DNA from: Bacteroidia bacterium
GTDB lineage: Bacteria; Bacteroidota; Bacteroidia; J057
NCBI GenBank assembly: GCA_033391075.1
Contig: JAWPMV010000001.1
Span: 930,001-994,000 of the forward strand
Direction of reading: 5' to 3'
Length of the DNA: 64,000 nucleotides
This document shows positions 7,547-16,314 of this stretch, piece by piece. Made by a program: the position numbers and the translations under genes. Every line of letters begins with the position of its first letter. Positions within the stretch are counted from its first letter, which is position 1. The notes below the pieces were generated by a model. The model worked only from the letters and a program-made list of their open reading frames with translations. It was not told the origin of the DNA and ran no database searches.

Positions 7547-7610
7547 AAATGGATCTGCGCGCACTCCTTTAGTTTGCAAAACAAGGGAATGAGGCTAGTG
7601 GCGGTGGGTC
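7547..7610. repeat. 64-bp direct repeat, copy B, overlapping a gene end
   Basis: Second copy of the 64-bp repeat. Its right end contains the stop codon (7595-7597) and the last codons of the minus-strand oligopeptide-binding lipoprotein, so the C-terminal residues GTHRH of that protein derive from repeat sequence. This suggests the element inserted at, and replaced, the original 3' end. Confidence 0.75.
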
Positions 7611-9283
7611 CCCCTGACTTCTTTTAAAAAAAGATGATTCATCGGATTCCCAAGCATGCCTGTTATTCCTTTTTGAAGGATGCGGAAACTTTTATCATAA
7701 TAGAGGGGAATGATCGGAGCATCCTTCATGGCAATCTGATCCATTTGCTGATAGAGTTCAAATCTCAGAGAGTCATTGGGAATCTCCAGGGCTTCGCTAT
7801 ATAGGCGGTCAAAGTCCTCATTTTTATAATGAGTTCGGTTTGGTCCGTTGGGAGCAAAGTTTTTCCCATACAGCAATCCTAAATAATTTTCAGGATCGGG
7901 ATAATCGGCAATCCAACTTGCCCGCCAGAAGTTCAAGCGCGAAGAAATCGACTCTGAACGCAAAGCACCGCCTTCCATATTCTGCACATCGAGTGTGATT
8001 CCGATATTTTCACAAGCTTTCTGAACAAACTCTGAGATATGGGCATACTTGGACGTTGAGTTCAATGTGATAGGGCTCAATCCCTTGCCATTGGGATAAC
8101 CTGCTTCCGCTAAAAGAGCTTTTGCCTTCCCTAAGTCATACGAATATCCGATTACCTTTTCGCTAAAACCCGGCATTCCTCGGGGAACTATGCCTGCATG
8201 AGCAGGATAGCCCATACCATTCAGGAGATATTTTACCAGTTTCTCTCGATCAATCGCATAGTTGATCGCCTGCCGTATTTTTGGATTTGCCAGTGGATGG
8301 CCCTGATAAGCTTCGGCTTCCGGATCAACGAGAAAGCATAGAAATTCGATGTTTAGTTGTGGGGCAAGGATCAATTGATATTTTTCTCCATACTCCTCTT
8401 TCACCCTGCCATCCGGATATAATACCTCATCTTTGTAGGAATTGTCCAGATCTCCAATGAAATCCAGATTTCCTTGTACAAATTCAATAAAAGCAGAAAG
8501 GCGACTATTGATAAAACTGACATCAACTGCATCGAGGTAGGGAAGTTTTGTTCCCTGGGCTGAATATTCGAAGTAGTTAGGATTTTTGTGAAGAATGAGT
8601 CTTTGTCCTTCTTGCCAACGATAAAATTGGAAAGCTCCGGTACCTATAGGATGGGAGGAGAAGTCTTTGCCATAATGCTCGGCGACTTCTTTAGGAACTA
8701 CATACGCAAAAGGCATTGCCAGGAGGCTGAGAAAAGCAGGGAAAGCTTTGCTCAATCGTATTTCAAGGGTGTGTGCATCCAATGCTCGAAAGCCTTCTAT
8801 ATGATCGGCTTTTCCATCTCTAAATGCTTCAACTCCTAAAATTTTGTCGCGGAATATCCAGGAACCTGAGGAGCCCAGTTCCGGATCGCAGATTCGACTG
8901 AAACTGTACACAAAGTCATCGGCTACTACCCTTCTGCTACTGTCCTTTCCAAAGAGGGGATCTTTATGAAAAAACACCTCTTTTTTCAGGTAGAAGGTAT
9001 AAGTCTTTTTATCCTCTGAAATACTTAGAGAATCGGAAATGGCAGGCTGGATATTTAATACAGAATCTAATGTTACGAGTCCGTTGAATATCTGGGAGGT
9101 CATCCATATTTTGGTCCTGGCGCTGGCAAAAGCTGGATCGAGGGAATTGAGCGTTTCCGAAAGATTCATCCGAAAAACGTCTTTATCCACAGGCTTATCC
9201 ACCGTCTGTCCACAACTTATCCACAAGAGTGGAAAAAATAAGAGACTTATGCACATTAAGTTTTGAAATCTGTGGCACAGCAT
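7595..9283 (-). CDS. Family 5 oligopeptide-binding lipoprotein (ABC transporter)
   Basis: A 562-residue extracytoplasmic solute-binding protein of family 5 (SBP_bac_5, DppA/OppA/NikA type). The start is placed at ATG 9283-9281: the frame is open further upstream but that would overlap parA, and this start gives a clean lipoprotein signal with lipobox LWISC. Family motifs include LDPAFASARTKIWMTSQIFNGL near the N-terminus, FYLKKEVFFHKDPLFG, the IRQAINYAIDREKLV segment and a C-terminal half with ASWIADYPDPENYL. Family members bind peptides or nickel in the periplasm and feed an ABC importer; here no permease or ATPase gene is nearby, so it is an orphan. The last residues are encoded by a 64-bp repeat. 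Its N-terminal codons overlap a DnaA-box cluster. Confidence 0.92.
   Translation of the reverse strand: MLCHRFQNLMCISLLFFPLLWISCGQTVDKPVDKDVFRMNLSETLNSLDPAFASARTKIWMTSQIFNGLVTLDSVLNIQPAISDSLSISEDKKTYTFYLKKEVFFHKDPLFGKDSSRRVVADDFVYSFSRICDPELGSSGSWIFRDKILGVEAFRDGKADHIEGFRALDAHTLEIRLSKAFPAFLSLLAMPFAYVVPKEVAEHYGKDFSSHPIGTGAFQFYRWQEGQRLILHKNPNYFEYSAQGTKLPYLDAVDVSFINSRLSAFIEFVQGNLDFIGDLDNSYKDEVLYPDGRVKEEYGEKYQLILAPQLNIEFLCFLVDPEAEAYQGHPLANPKIRQAINYAIDREKLVKYLLNGMGYPAHAGIVPRGMPGFSEKVIGYSYDLGKAKALLAEAGYPNGKGLSPITLNSTSKYAHISEFVQKACENIGITLDVQNMEGGALRSESISSRLNFWRASWIADYPDPENYLGLLYGKNFAPNGPNRTHYKNEDFDRLYSEALEIPNDSLRFELYQQMDQIAMKDAPIIPLYYDKSFRILQKGITGMLGNPMNHLFLKEVRGTHRH
9183..9255 (+). promoter_or_regulatory. 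DnaA-box cluster, possible replication origin element
   Basis: Five same-orientation sites in 73 bp: TTATCCACA (9183-9191), TTATCCACC (9195-9203), CTGTCCACA (9206-9214), TTATCCACA (9217-9225) and TTATGCACA (9247-9255). Three match TTATNCACA perfectly, the first four are spaced 11-12 bp apart, and an A/T-rich tract (9231-9247) lies among them. The cluster overlaps the first codons of the lipoprotein gene and sits about 70 bp from parA. Whether it is oriC, a regulatory DnaA site or coincidence with coding sequence cannot be decided here. Confidence 0.55.
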
Positions 9284-9297
9284 GTCTTTCAAAATCG

Positions 9298-9305
9298 TAT
9301 ATTTG
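9298..9305 (+). promoter_or_regulatory. Possible -7 element for parA
   Basis: TATATTTG matches TAnnTTTG and lies 21 bp upstream of the parA ATG. No TTTG is found at the expected -33 distance, so support is partial. On the other strand CAAAGATA (9312-9319) gives TATCTTTG facing the lipoprotein gene, also without a -33 partner. Confidence 0.35.
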
Positions 9306-9326
9306 TGCAAACAAAGATAACAGAAT

Positions 9327-10127
9327 ATGGGTAAGATCATTTGTCTCGCCAATCAAAAAGGAGGTGTGGGAAAAACCACAACAGCTATAAACCTGGCTGC
9401 GAGTTTGGCAGCTTTGGAATACAAAACCCTCCTGGTAGATACAGATCCACAAGGAAATGCGACTGTGGGCTTGGGTGTAGAGCTTGAAACTGCTGAGTAC
9501 AGCATTTATTCCGCCATGATTGATGAAGATTTAAGTGTGGAGAAGGTAGTCATGGAGACAGAATTTCCGAATCTTCATGTAATAGCCTCCCACGATAATC
9601 TGGCAGGTGCTGAAGTTGAGATTGTCGAAGAGGAAAACCGCGAGTTTATGATGAAAGAAGCACTCGAGCGCTTTCGTGATCATTATGATTTCATCATCCT
9701 GGACTGCTCGCCTTCCCTTGGCTTGATTACAATCAATGCCCTTACAGCTACGGATTCTGTCCTGATTCCTGTTCAGTGTGAATATTTTGCATTGGAAGGA
9801 TTGGCAAAACTTCTAAATACGATTAGAATCGTTCAAAGCGGATTGAATAAAAATCTGGCCATTGAGGGGATTCTCCTGACTATGTATGATCAACGATTGA
9901 AAATCGGTTCTCAGGTCATAGATGAAGTTAGAAAGCATTTTCAACATCTTGTTTTCCAAACAATAGTTCATCGAAACACTCGTCTTAGTGAAGCTCCTTC
10001 CTATGGACAACCGGTGCTGGCCTTTGATGCCAAATGTAAAGGAGCCTTGAACTATATGAATCTGGCAAAAGAAATACTTGTCAAGAATGAACTGTCTTTA
10101 AATAAACAGGCGGCTATGGCCCGATAA
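9327..10127 (+). CDS. parA: ParA/Soj-type chromosome partitioning ATPase
   Basis: A 266-residue P-loop ATPase of the ParA/MinD family. The deviant Walker A motif KGGVGKTT is at residues 11-18 with the signature lysine K11, Walker A' is [11 protein letters not shown], and Walker B is FIILDCSPS. The usual length and the sequence [21 protein letters not shown] near residue 210 fit chromosomal Soj/ParA, which binds DNA as an ATP dimer and moves ParB-parS complexes during segregation. ParB normally follows; here an intrinsic terminator and an unrelated T9SS gene follow instead, so the gene is an orphan in this window. Its closeness to a DnaA-box cluster suggests an origin-proximal position. Confidence 0.93.
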   Translation: MGKIICLANQKGGVGKTTTAINLAASLAALEYKTLLVDTDPQGNATVGLGVELETAEYSIYSAMIDEDLSVEKVVMETEFPNLHVIASHDNLAGAEVEIVEEENREFMMKEALERFRDHYDFIILDCSPSLGLITINALTATDSVLIPVQCEYFALEGLAKLLNTIRIVQSGLNKNLAIEGILLTMYDQRLKIGSQVIDEVRKHFQHLVFQTIVHRNTRLSEAPSYGQPVLAFDAKCKGALNYMNLAKEILVKNELSLNKQAAMAR

Positions 10128-10150
10128 TTCTTGATATAGATAATATACAC

Positions 10151-10182
10151 TCCCTCTGTCTTCGGACAGGGGGATTTTTTTT
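10151..10182 (+). terminator. Intrinsic terminator after parA
   Basis: CCCTCTGTC, tetraloop TTCG, GACAGGGGG, then A and eight T residues. It separates parA from the next gene. The remaining 170 bp to the T9SS gene are A/T-rich, with no further feature that I can support. Confidence 0.85.
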
Positions 10183-10354
10183 GCCCATACCTTACCTTCC
10201 TGCTTTCATGTAATATATCTTTTCAAGGAACTTTTTTTGTCCGGCATAGAATATATTATTTTAAATCGTAAAATATTCATAGTGTAAATTATTGGAGGGC
10301 TGCTTTCGGGTATTAGGGCAGATTTACTCTTCATGCTGAGCAAGAAGAATTTCC

Positions 10355-11896
10355 ATGAAAAATTCTCGGAAAGGAAAAATCCAACTTAGTCAGAAACAGA
10401 AACTCCAGTGGGCTGGGGCAGGTCTCCTTATACTTGCTGCGGTCTTGATGACAACGACCAATAGCAATTATGTGAACAATGACCTCATGAAGATCAATGA
10501 GAATGAGATTTTCTTTATGGGCAGTGATTTTGAAAACCAGGAAGCCGGGGATTTTATAAATGAAGGAACGCTTGTCTTCACAGGACATATCAATACGATT
10601 GGAAAATTCAGTTGTGGAACCTGCCTCTCTGGGAGCAACTATGTGAGGAGTGATTGGGGGAATTTCCAGACCATATCTGGAGAAGGCATTGTACAGATGC
10701 AGGATGTGATCATCGAAAATGAAGGCGGAATCGATCTGGAGATCGAATGGCAGGTCACAAACAGTATGGATTTTGTAAAGGGTATCATTCGTACCGACAG
10801 GGATCAGGGAGGAACAGCTTTTGTGCATTTTCAGCCCGGATCTATTGTAGTAAGTGCAAATGATGAAGAACACATTGACGGCTATGTCGCAAAAACGGGT
10901 AAGGGAGATTTTATCCTCCCGACAGGAGATGGGAGCAGACTCATGCCCGTGATGATTACGGGTAGTGGACAAAGCTCATTTTTCAAAGCGGCATATTACC
11001 ATTCCAATCCTAATGATGGTTCGATATATGCGGGGGGACCTTTTTATACCAAAGACTATGAAGTTACAGAGGTCTCCTATGTTCATGATGAAGAGTTCTG
11101 GCATATCGAGGGAAATAGTCCCACTCAAATCGTTTTACCCTGGGACCAGGTGAGCAATATCCAATCCTGGGCTGGCTCAAGGGATTCAGTCATAATAGTA
11201 GGATGGAAGGATAATAAATGGATGAATCTGGGGAATCTGTATAAGGAGGGAAATCTGATGGAAGGAAAGCTTACTTCTCGTTCGGTTGTCCCGAATGACT
11301 ATGAAGCTTTTGCTTTGGGGAAAATGAATCCTGCATATAAACCGGTAGTTTATCTGAGTTTTGATGCTGTACAGAAGGGAGATGATGGCTATCTGACCTG
11401 GTCCACCACAAAAGAAATCAATAGCTTTTATTTTGATGTAGAAAGATCCATCGATGCAGTAATTTTTGAAAAGTTTGGTCAGGTACAGGCTGGAGGAAAT
11501 ACAGCTACTATTCAGAATTATGATTTTTGGGACGAAGAGATTGCCCTAAAGGATTTGAAACGGGTTTTCTATCGAATCAGACAAGTGGACCTGGACGGTC
11601 GCTTTGTTTATTCTCATGTAGAGGAACTTGTTTTTGGGGCAGTTGAAGAAGAAATCGATCTCGTCATTTATCCCAATCCCGTGATCGACTTATTACGGGT
11701 ACGGTATACGGGCCGTGCTGCTCTCAACGCCCGTTTGAAAATAGTCAATATGTTGGGGCAGAGCGTCCATGAAGAAGCGCTCCGGGGATCTTCCGATTTA
11801 GAAATAAATGTTACCAATCTGGCCGTTGGGCACTATGTAGTGATTGCCGGAAATCAGGATGTTCAGGTCAGCAAGCGACTCATTATTGCTCGTTAA
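10355..11896 (+). CDS. T9SS-exported protein with FN3-like domain and sorting tail
   Basis: A 513-residue predicted extracellular protein. The N-terminus (residues 1-40) has a basic stretch and a hydrophobic segment, LLILAAVLMTTT, likely an uncleaved or late-cleaved signal. Residues 45-330 resemble the beta-rich N-terminal regions of Bacteroidota adhesin-like proteins and show no enzyme motif. Residues 340-425 are an FN3-like module (LTWSTTKEINSFYFDVERS ... YRIRQVDLDG) that often precedes the tail. Residues 433-513 are a type A T9SS C-terminal domain, with IYPNPV, the MLGQ turn and the final KRLIIAR. It should be secreted and anchored or released by T9SS. Function is unknown. Confidence 0.85.
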   Translation: MKNSRKGKIQLSQKQKLQWAGAGLLILAAVLMTTTNSNYVNNDLMKINENEIFFMGSDFENQEAGDFINEGTLVFTGHINTIGKFSCGTCLSGSNYVRSDWGNFQTISGEGIVQMQDVIIENEGGIDLEIEWQVTNSMDFVKGIIRTDRDQGGTAFVHFQPGSIVVSANDEEHIDGYVAKTGKGDFILPTGDGSRLMPVMITGSGQSSFFKAAYYHSNPNDGSIYAGGPFYTKDYEVTEVSYVHDEEFWHIEGNSPTQIVLPWDQVSNIQSWAGSRDSVIIVGWKDNKWMNLGNLYKEGNLMEGKLTSRSVVPNDYEAFALGKMNPAYKPVVYLSFDAVQKGDDGYLTWSTTKEINSFYFDVERSIDAVIFEKFGQVQAGGNTATIQNYDFWDEEIALKDLKRVFYRIRQVDLDGRFVYSHVEELVFGAVEEEIDLVIYPNPVIDLLRVRYTGRAALNARLKIVNMLGQSVHEEALRGSSDLEINVTNLAVGHYVVIAGNQDVQVSKRLIIAR

Positions 11897-11898
11897 CC

Positions 11899-13266
11899 TT
11901 ATTGTCCTCTCATTATAAGTCCCTGGGGAAATGATACTACACTTTCATTTCCATCTTTTCCTACCGTAGCGACCCCAAAGAAGTAATTGTCAATCACAAT
12001 ATTTTTTAAGGTATGCCGAGTCTTATTTCCTACAAAAACAGAATGGGTCCACTGGGCATCTGTGGTAAGTCTCCAGTAAACCTTATATCCCAGAATATTG
12101 GGGTCATCCTGCTCTTCCCAACTTAAGACAGTAGAAGCCTTTACAATCCCTCCAATTCTTACCCTTTTGGGTTGAGGTGGAGCCCATGCAAGTCCAGCAA
12201 GTACAATGGCATTTACGGCCGTCAGTTTTGCACAATAAGGGAAATTAACTCCTTCTATAACATCTCCGTATTTGATTCCATTTTCAGTCCGTAAATCCTG
12301 ATGCTGTCGATTGTAGTTCTCATGTGTTTCCATAATCCTCACACCGGGAAACCCCTGCTCATTGAAAGGACGATGGTGGCCACCCCTTCCAAATCGATCC
12401 AAACGATAGATCATCATGGCATCCAGGTTGGGAATGTATTGATCCGTCATCCGATCCACATAGCGAGCCAGTTGGCGAGAAAGGCCATCTACTTCTCCAC
12501 CATAAAATCGAGTTCTCCAGGCCCTGTTTTCATTTTCCTGAGGAGAACGAATCTCCGAGAAAACCCGAAAGGAATTATTCTGAATCACTCCATCAATTCC
12601 TTCTATATTTCCGATCATATCATTATTGAGAACCCCAACGATATTCCAGCCTTTATCTTTGGCCACTTGCGCCATATGCTTTCCACCAAACAATCCCTGC
12701 TCTTCCCCGGACAAACCTACGAATATGACAGAGGTAGGGAATTTGTATTGGGAAAGGACGCGAGCCGCTTCCAACACTCCTGCCATGCCTGTTGCATTGT
12801 CATTGGCTCCGGGAGATTCATCTGTGGCATTCAAGGGGTCAGAAACCCGTGAGTCGATGTCTCCACTCATGATTACATAGCGATTGGGATAACGACTGCC
12901 TGTGAGGGTAGCCAATACATTTACTACTACTGCATCTTCTTTAATTCTGCTTTTGGGATTCCCTTCGACATGGTAAAACTGATAAGAGACCTTTAAACAG
13001 CCCCCGCAATCCGCAGAAATTTTCTCAAACTCAGATTTTATCCATCGTCTTGCTGCTCCAATTCCTCGGGTTGTGGAAACCGTATCCGAAAGCGTATGAC
13101 GAGTCCCAAAGCTTACCAACTTACGGATATCCTGTTCGATTCTTTCTTCCGAAACTGCATCCACGATATCGAAAATTCGGGAATCACTATTTGGCGGAGC
13201 ACTCTCTTGTGCATGTAGTTGAAAAGAAAAAAATATCAACAGAAAGAAGAAGTAGTAATTTCTCAT
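11899..13266 (-). CDS. M28 family metallopeptidase with altered first zinc ligand
   Basis: A 455-residue secreted protein: signal peptide 1-19 (ending HAQ), M28 peptidase domain about 30-355, and a C-terminal FN3-like domain (about 360-455, VLSWEEQDDPNILGYKVYW). M28 enzymes use two zinc ions bound by H, D, E, D, H. Visible ligands are D156 (GANDNATG), E188/E189 (SGEEQG), D216 (NNDMIG) and a late His in the ETHENY region. At the first ligand, where most members have G-H-x-D-S, this protein has GDIDS (135-139), so His is replaced by Asp136. An all-acidic site may still bind metal, or the protein may use a different metal. It faces the preceding T9SS gene; the stops are 2 bp apart. Confidence 0.88.
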   Translation of the reverse strand: MRNYYFFFLLIFFSFQLHAQESAPPNSDSRIFDIVDAVSEERIEQDIRKLVSFGTRHTLSDTVSTTRGIGAARRWIKSEFEKISADCGGCLKVSYQFYHVEGNPKSRIKEDAVVVNVLATLTGSRYPNRYVIMSGDIDSRVSDPLNATDESPGANDNATGMAGVLEAARVLSQYKFPTSVIFVGLSGEEQGLFGGKHMAQVAKDKGWNIVGVLNNDMIGNIEGIDGVIQNNSFRVFSEIRSPQENENRAWRTRFYGGEVDGLSRQLARYVDRMTDQYIPNLDAMMIYRLDRFGRGGHHRPFNEQGFPGVRIMETHENYNRQHQDLRTENGIKYGDVIEGVNFPYCAKLTAVNAIVLAGLAWAPPQPKRVRIGGIVKASTVLSWEEQDDPNILGYKVYWRLTTDAQWTHSVFVGNKTRHTLKNIVIDNYFFGVATVGKDGNESVVSFPQGLIMRGQ

Positions 13267-13350
13267 GTCAGATGTATTTATTGAGGAATAAATTTAAGGC
13301 AAATTTTCCTAGCATGTACTAACTTGCGCATCTATTTGATTGTTTGAATT

Positions 13351-14283
13351 ATGTCTGCAGATCCAGGGCGTGTTATCGGCTCATATGAAGAGGGAAAATC
13401 AGGAAGCCTATTGGTCTTTCTGGCTGGCATCCATGGGAATGAACCCGCCGGTGTGAAGGCCCTTGAAAGAGTCTTTAGTAAACTGGATACACTCACTCCT
13501 GAGTTTAAGGGAAAAATACTGGGCCTTTGCGGTAATTGTAGAGCTATGGCAGAGGGACGCCGGTATATCGATCAGGACCTCAATAGGTTGTGGGGACATA
13601 TGGATATTGCCCGGATTCGCCTGAAAGATGAGGCCCAATTGAACAATGAAGAACGAGAATTGCTTGATCTACTGGCTCATTTTGAATTAGCGATAAGCAG
13701 CCAGGCAGAAAGGATCATCTTTATTGACTTGCATACTACCTCTGGAGTTGGGGGATTTTTTACCATCATTACGCAGAAAAAGGAGAATCGGGTATTGGCT
13801 GAGTATCTACAGGCACCGATTATTTTCAACCTGGTTGATGAATTGCAGGTTACGACCAGCAACTATTTCGACCGTAAAGGGATCACCAATCTCACCTTTG
13901 AGGCAGGGCAGCACAATGATCCCCAATCCATAGACCTTCATGAAGCAGCTATTTGGGTATTGCTTGAGGCATGCGGATGTCTAAGCAAGGAGGAGATTCC
14001 TGGTCAATATGAAACGTATATGTCCATCCTTAAAGCCAATGCATCCAAATTACCGACCTATCTCGATTTCAGGTATAGGCATAATATAGGAGCCAAGGAT
14101 GAGTTCATAATGAATCCCGGTTATCGCAACTTTTCTCGTATAGAAGAAGGAGAAGCACTTGCCCATGATAAAAACGGTACTATATATGCACCTTTGGGAG
14201 GGATCATGTTGATGCCTTTATACCAGCAACAGGGAGCCGATGGCTTTTTCATTACACAAGAACTAACTCAAGCACCCATATAA
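13351..14283 (+). CDS. Succinylglutamate desuccinylase/aspartoacylase family hydrolase
   Basis: A 310-residue cytoplasmic zinc hydrolase of the AstE/AspA family (PF04952, M14-like fold). Zinc ligands are H28 and E31 (AGIHGNEPAG) and H128 (IDLHTTSG); the family arginine/asparagine substrate pair is plausible in DQDLNRLWG near residue 78. Family members cleave N-acyl amino acids or related amides; the substrate here is not clear, and it is not in an arginine-succinyl pathway context. It is followed after 2 bp by a small unknown gene, almost certainly in the same transcript. Confidence 0.88.
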   Translation: MSADPGRVIGSYEEGKSGSLLVFLAGIHGNEPAGVKALERVFSKLDTLTPEFKGKILGLCGNCRAMAEGRRYIDQDLNRLWGHMDIARIRLKDEAQLNNEERELLDLLAHFELAISSQAERIIFIDLHTTSGVGGFFTIITQKKENRVLAEYLQAPIIFNLVDELQVTTSNYFDRKGITNLTFEAGQHNDPQSIDLHEAAIWVLLEACGCLSKEEIPGQYETYMSILKANASKLPTYLDFRYRHNIGAKDEFIMNPGYRNFSRIEEGEALAHDKNGTIYAPLGGIMLMPLYQQQGADGFFITQELTQAPI

Positions 14284-14285
14284 TC

Positions 14286-14702
14286 ATGTTTTCACAAATT
14301 CATCAAAGAGAGATCATCCTAAGTCAGCAAGGAAAATCCATGCAAAGGATCTCTGACTTTGCCCCAATAGAAGAAGCTCTGCTCAATTTGGATGGAGATC
14401 TGCATGCGCGTGTTCTTCTTTCTGATGATGATGGAAATTATGTAAGAGTGCTTGGAAGAAAAGATTTATTGGCTATTTGTCATGGAAGAAGTATTGATAA
14501 CCAGCTCAGTCATTATATGCTAAGTCTTTCAAAACGAGACGAAGAGGAAATGACTTTTAGTTTTGGGACAGTAACTACGCAAATCCAGAAAAATGACCTT
14601 ATGGCCCTGGAAGATGCTCTTCTGCTGGCTCAATATTTTTTTGAGCAAAAGGATTTCCCCCCTGCATATAATATGAGAGAAATCGAGAAGCCTCTTTTCT
14701 AA
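14286..14702 (+). CDS. Uncharacterised 138-residue protein coupled to the hydrolase
   Basis: A short cytoplasmic protein without signal peptide or membrane span. I do not recognise the family. The middle (about residues 38-65) has LLSDDDGNYVRVLGRKDLLAI, suggesting a small alpha/beta domain, and the C-terminal half is helical and acidic. The start ATG lies 2 bp after the stop of the aspartoacylase-like gene, and an intrinsic terminator follows its stop by 6 bp, so the two genes form a compact two-gene operon. A role linked to the hydrolase is inferred only from this arrangement. Confidence 0.75.
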   Translation: MFSQIHQREIILSQQGKSMQRISDFAPIEEALLNLDGDLHARVLLSDDDGNYVRVLGRKDLLAICHGRSIDNQLSHYMLSLSKRDEEEMTFSFGTVTTQIQKNDLMALEDALLLAQYFFEQKDFPPAYNMREIEKPLF

Positions 14703-14708
14703 ATGACA

Positions 14709-14739
14709 AAAGCCCTACACAAATGGCAGGGCTTTTTTT
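14709..14739 (+). terminator. Intrinsic terminator of the hydrolase operon
   Basis: AAAGCCCT (14709-14716), an 11-nt loop, AGGGCTTT (14728-14735) running into a T-tract to 14739. Confidence 0.85.
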
Positions 14740-14754
14740 GATAGAAATTCTTTC

Positions 14755-16314
14755 TTACTCTTCCTCCGCTTTATCTACTACGATTCGATCTTGGCGGTTG
14801 GCCAGCTCCCATGCAGTATGGTACACCAGCTTCGTGATCTTAGCTGTTTTGTCGTAGCGAATTTTGTGGGCGTCATCTCCGGGTTTGTGGTAGTCTACAT
14901 GAACTCCGGTAAAGTAGAAGATGACGGGAATATTGTTTTTGGCGAAATTGTAGTGATCACTTCTATAGTAAAAGCGATTCGGATCATTTTCGTCATTATA
15001 GGTGTAATCTAGGGTAAGGCCGGAATGGCTTGTATTGGCTTCTTCACCGATATTGTGAAGATCCGTGCTCAATTTATCCGAGCCGATGATATAAACATAA
15101 TTGGTCGAATCTTCTCTCTCCTCATATTTCTTGTCGATTCTTCCGATCATATCTATGTTGAGATTTGCAACCGTATTAGCCAATGGATACAAAGGATAAT
15201 CTGTATAAAAACGAGAACCCAGGAGGCCCTTTTCTTCTCCGGATACAGTCATGAAAATCATACTCCTACGAGGGGGATTTCCATTTTTAGCAGCCATGGC
15301 AAAGGCTTCTGCGAGTTCGAGGATCGCTGAGGTTCCAGAACCGTCATCATCAGCTCCATTGTTAATTTCTCCATTTCTGCTAATGCCGATATGGTCATAG
15401 TGAGCGGTCAAAATAACTACTTCGTCTTTCTTATCTGTTCCTTCCAGGTAGCCCAAAACATTGGAGGCAGCTGTGGAGGTGAAATCAACATCAGAGCTTA
15501 GACTGAAATCGCTTACTTTATCCAGTTTTAACTTGGGAGGAGTTGCATTTTCTGCCAAAGCCTCTTGCAGCTTATTCAATTTCCCTTTCGCCAACTTCAA
15601 AAGATCTGAACCCATAGCTGAACCCATAAAGATTTCCGGCATTCCAGTTTCTGAGGAAGCGGAAATTTCAAAACTACGTTTGCGGGCATATCTGCGAATG
15701 GTTTTGTCCATGTCTGAGGGCAAGATCATGATCATAGCTTTTGCGCCTTTTGCTTCGATAGCTTTCTGGCGAGTCGCCCAACTTCTTACTCTTTCAATTC
15801 TGCTTTGCTCTTTTTCGGCTTCATTATTAGGCGATCCCCCTAGAACTACAGCAATCTTTCCTTCCAAATCCAGCCCTTCCAAATTGTCATATTCATCATT
15901 GCTGATACCATATCCGGCAAATACAAGCTCTCCTGCGAGGCTGTCTGGAAATCCTCTTCTATAGTTGAAGAACTCCTTGGTGTATTCATAAGATTTTCCT
16001 CCGAAACTGATAGAGGCTGATTTGATTTCAGAACGATTGAGGTAATAGTATTGGAAATAGGTACCATCGGGATTGCCCGGTGCGAGGCCTATTCTTTGGA
16101 AATGAGTTTTGATGTAGGCTGCAGCCAGTCTTTGGCCACGAGTTCCGGTTTCTCTTCCCTCCAGAAGATCATCTGCCAGGAAACCGATATGTGCCTTAAG
16201 ATCGTGAGCACTAATGGTTTCTGCATAAACCTTCTCCACATCTTCTACACTATTCTGGGCGAAACTAAAACTGCTAACGAAAAGAAATATGAAAAAACTG
16301 ATATATTTTCTCAT
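14755..16314 (-). CDS. Secreted M28 family peptidase with PA domain
   Basis: A 519-residue exported aminopeptidase-like enzyme. Signal peptide 1-19 (ending SFAQ). The catalytic domain is split by a protease-associated (PA)-type insert (about 100-270), followed by the zinc site: LTAHYDHIG (first His and Asp), NNGADDDGSG (bridging Asp), GEEKG (general base and Glu ligand), NIDMIGR (Asp) and RSDHYNFA (last His). Unlike its neighbour at 11899-13266, all M28 ligands are canonical. It probably acts in the periplasm or at the surface on short peptides. It lacks a T9SS tail. Confidence 0.93.
   Translation of the reverse strand: MRKYISFFIFLFVSSFSFAQNSVEDVEKVYAETISAHDLKAHIGFLADDLLEGRETGTRGQRLAAAYIKTHFQRIGLAPGNPDGTYFQYYYLNRSEIKSASISFGGKSYEYTKEFFNYRRGFPDSLAGELVFAGYGISNDEYDNLEGLDLEGKIAVVLGGSPNNEAEKEQSRIERVRSWATRQKAIEAKGAKAMIMILPSDMDKTIRRYARKRSFEISASSETGMPEIFMGSAMGSDLLKLAKGKLNKLQEALAENATPPKLKLDKVSDFSLSSDVDFTSTAASNVLGYLEGTDKKDEVVILTAHYDHIGISRNGEINNGADDDGSGTSAILELAEAFAMAAKNGNPPRRSMIFMTVSGEEKGLLGSRFYTDYPLYPLANTVANLNIDMIGRIDKKYEEREDSTNYVYIIGSDKLSTDLHNIGEEANTSHSGLTLDYTYNDENDPNRFYYRSDHYNFAKNNIPVIFYFTGVHVDYHKPGDDAHKIRYDKTAKITKLVYHTAWELANRQDRIVVDKAEEE

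Noticed and set aside
12301-12852. Plus-strand reading frames inside the M28 gene
   Set aside because: Shadow frames opposite a well-supported minus-strand gene, without domains or a promoter.
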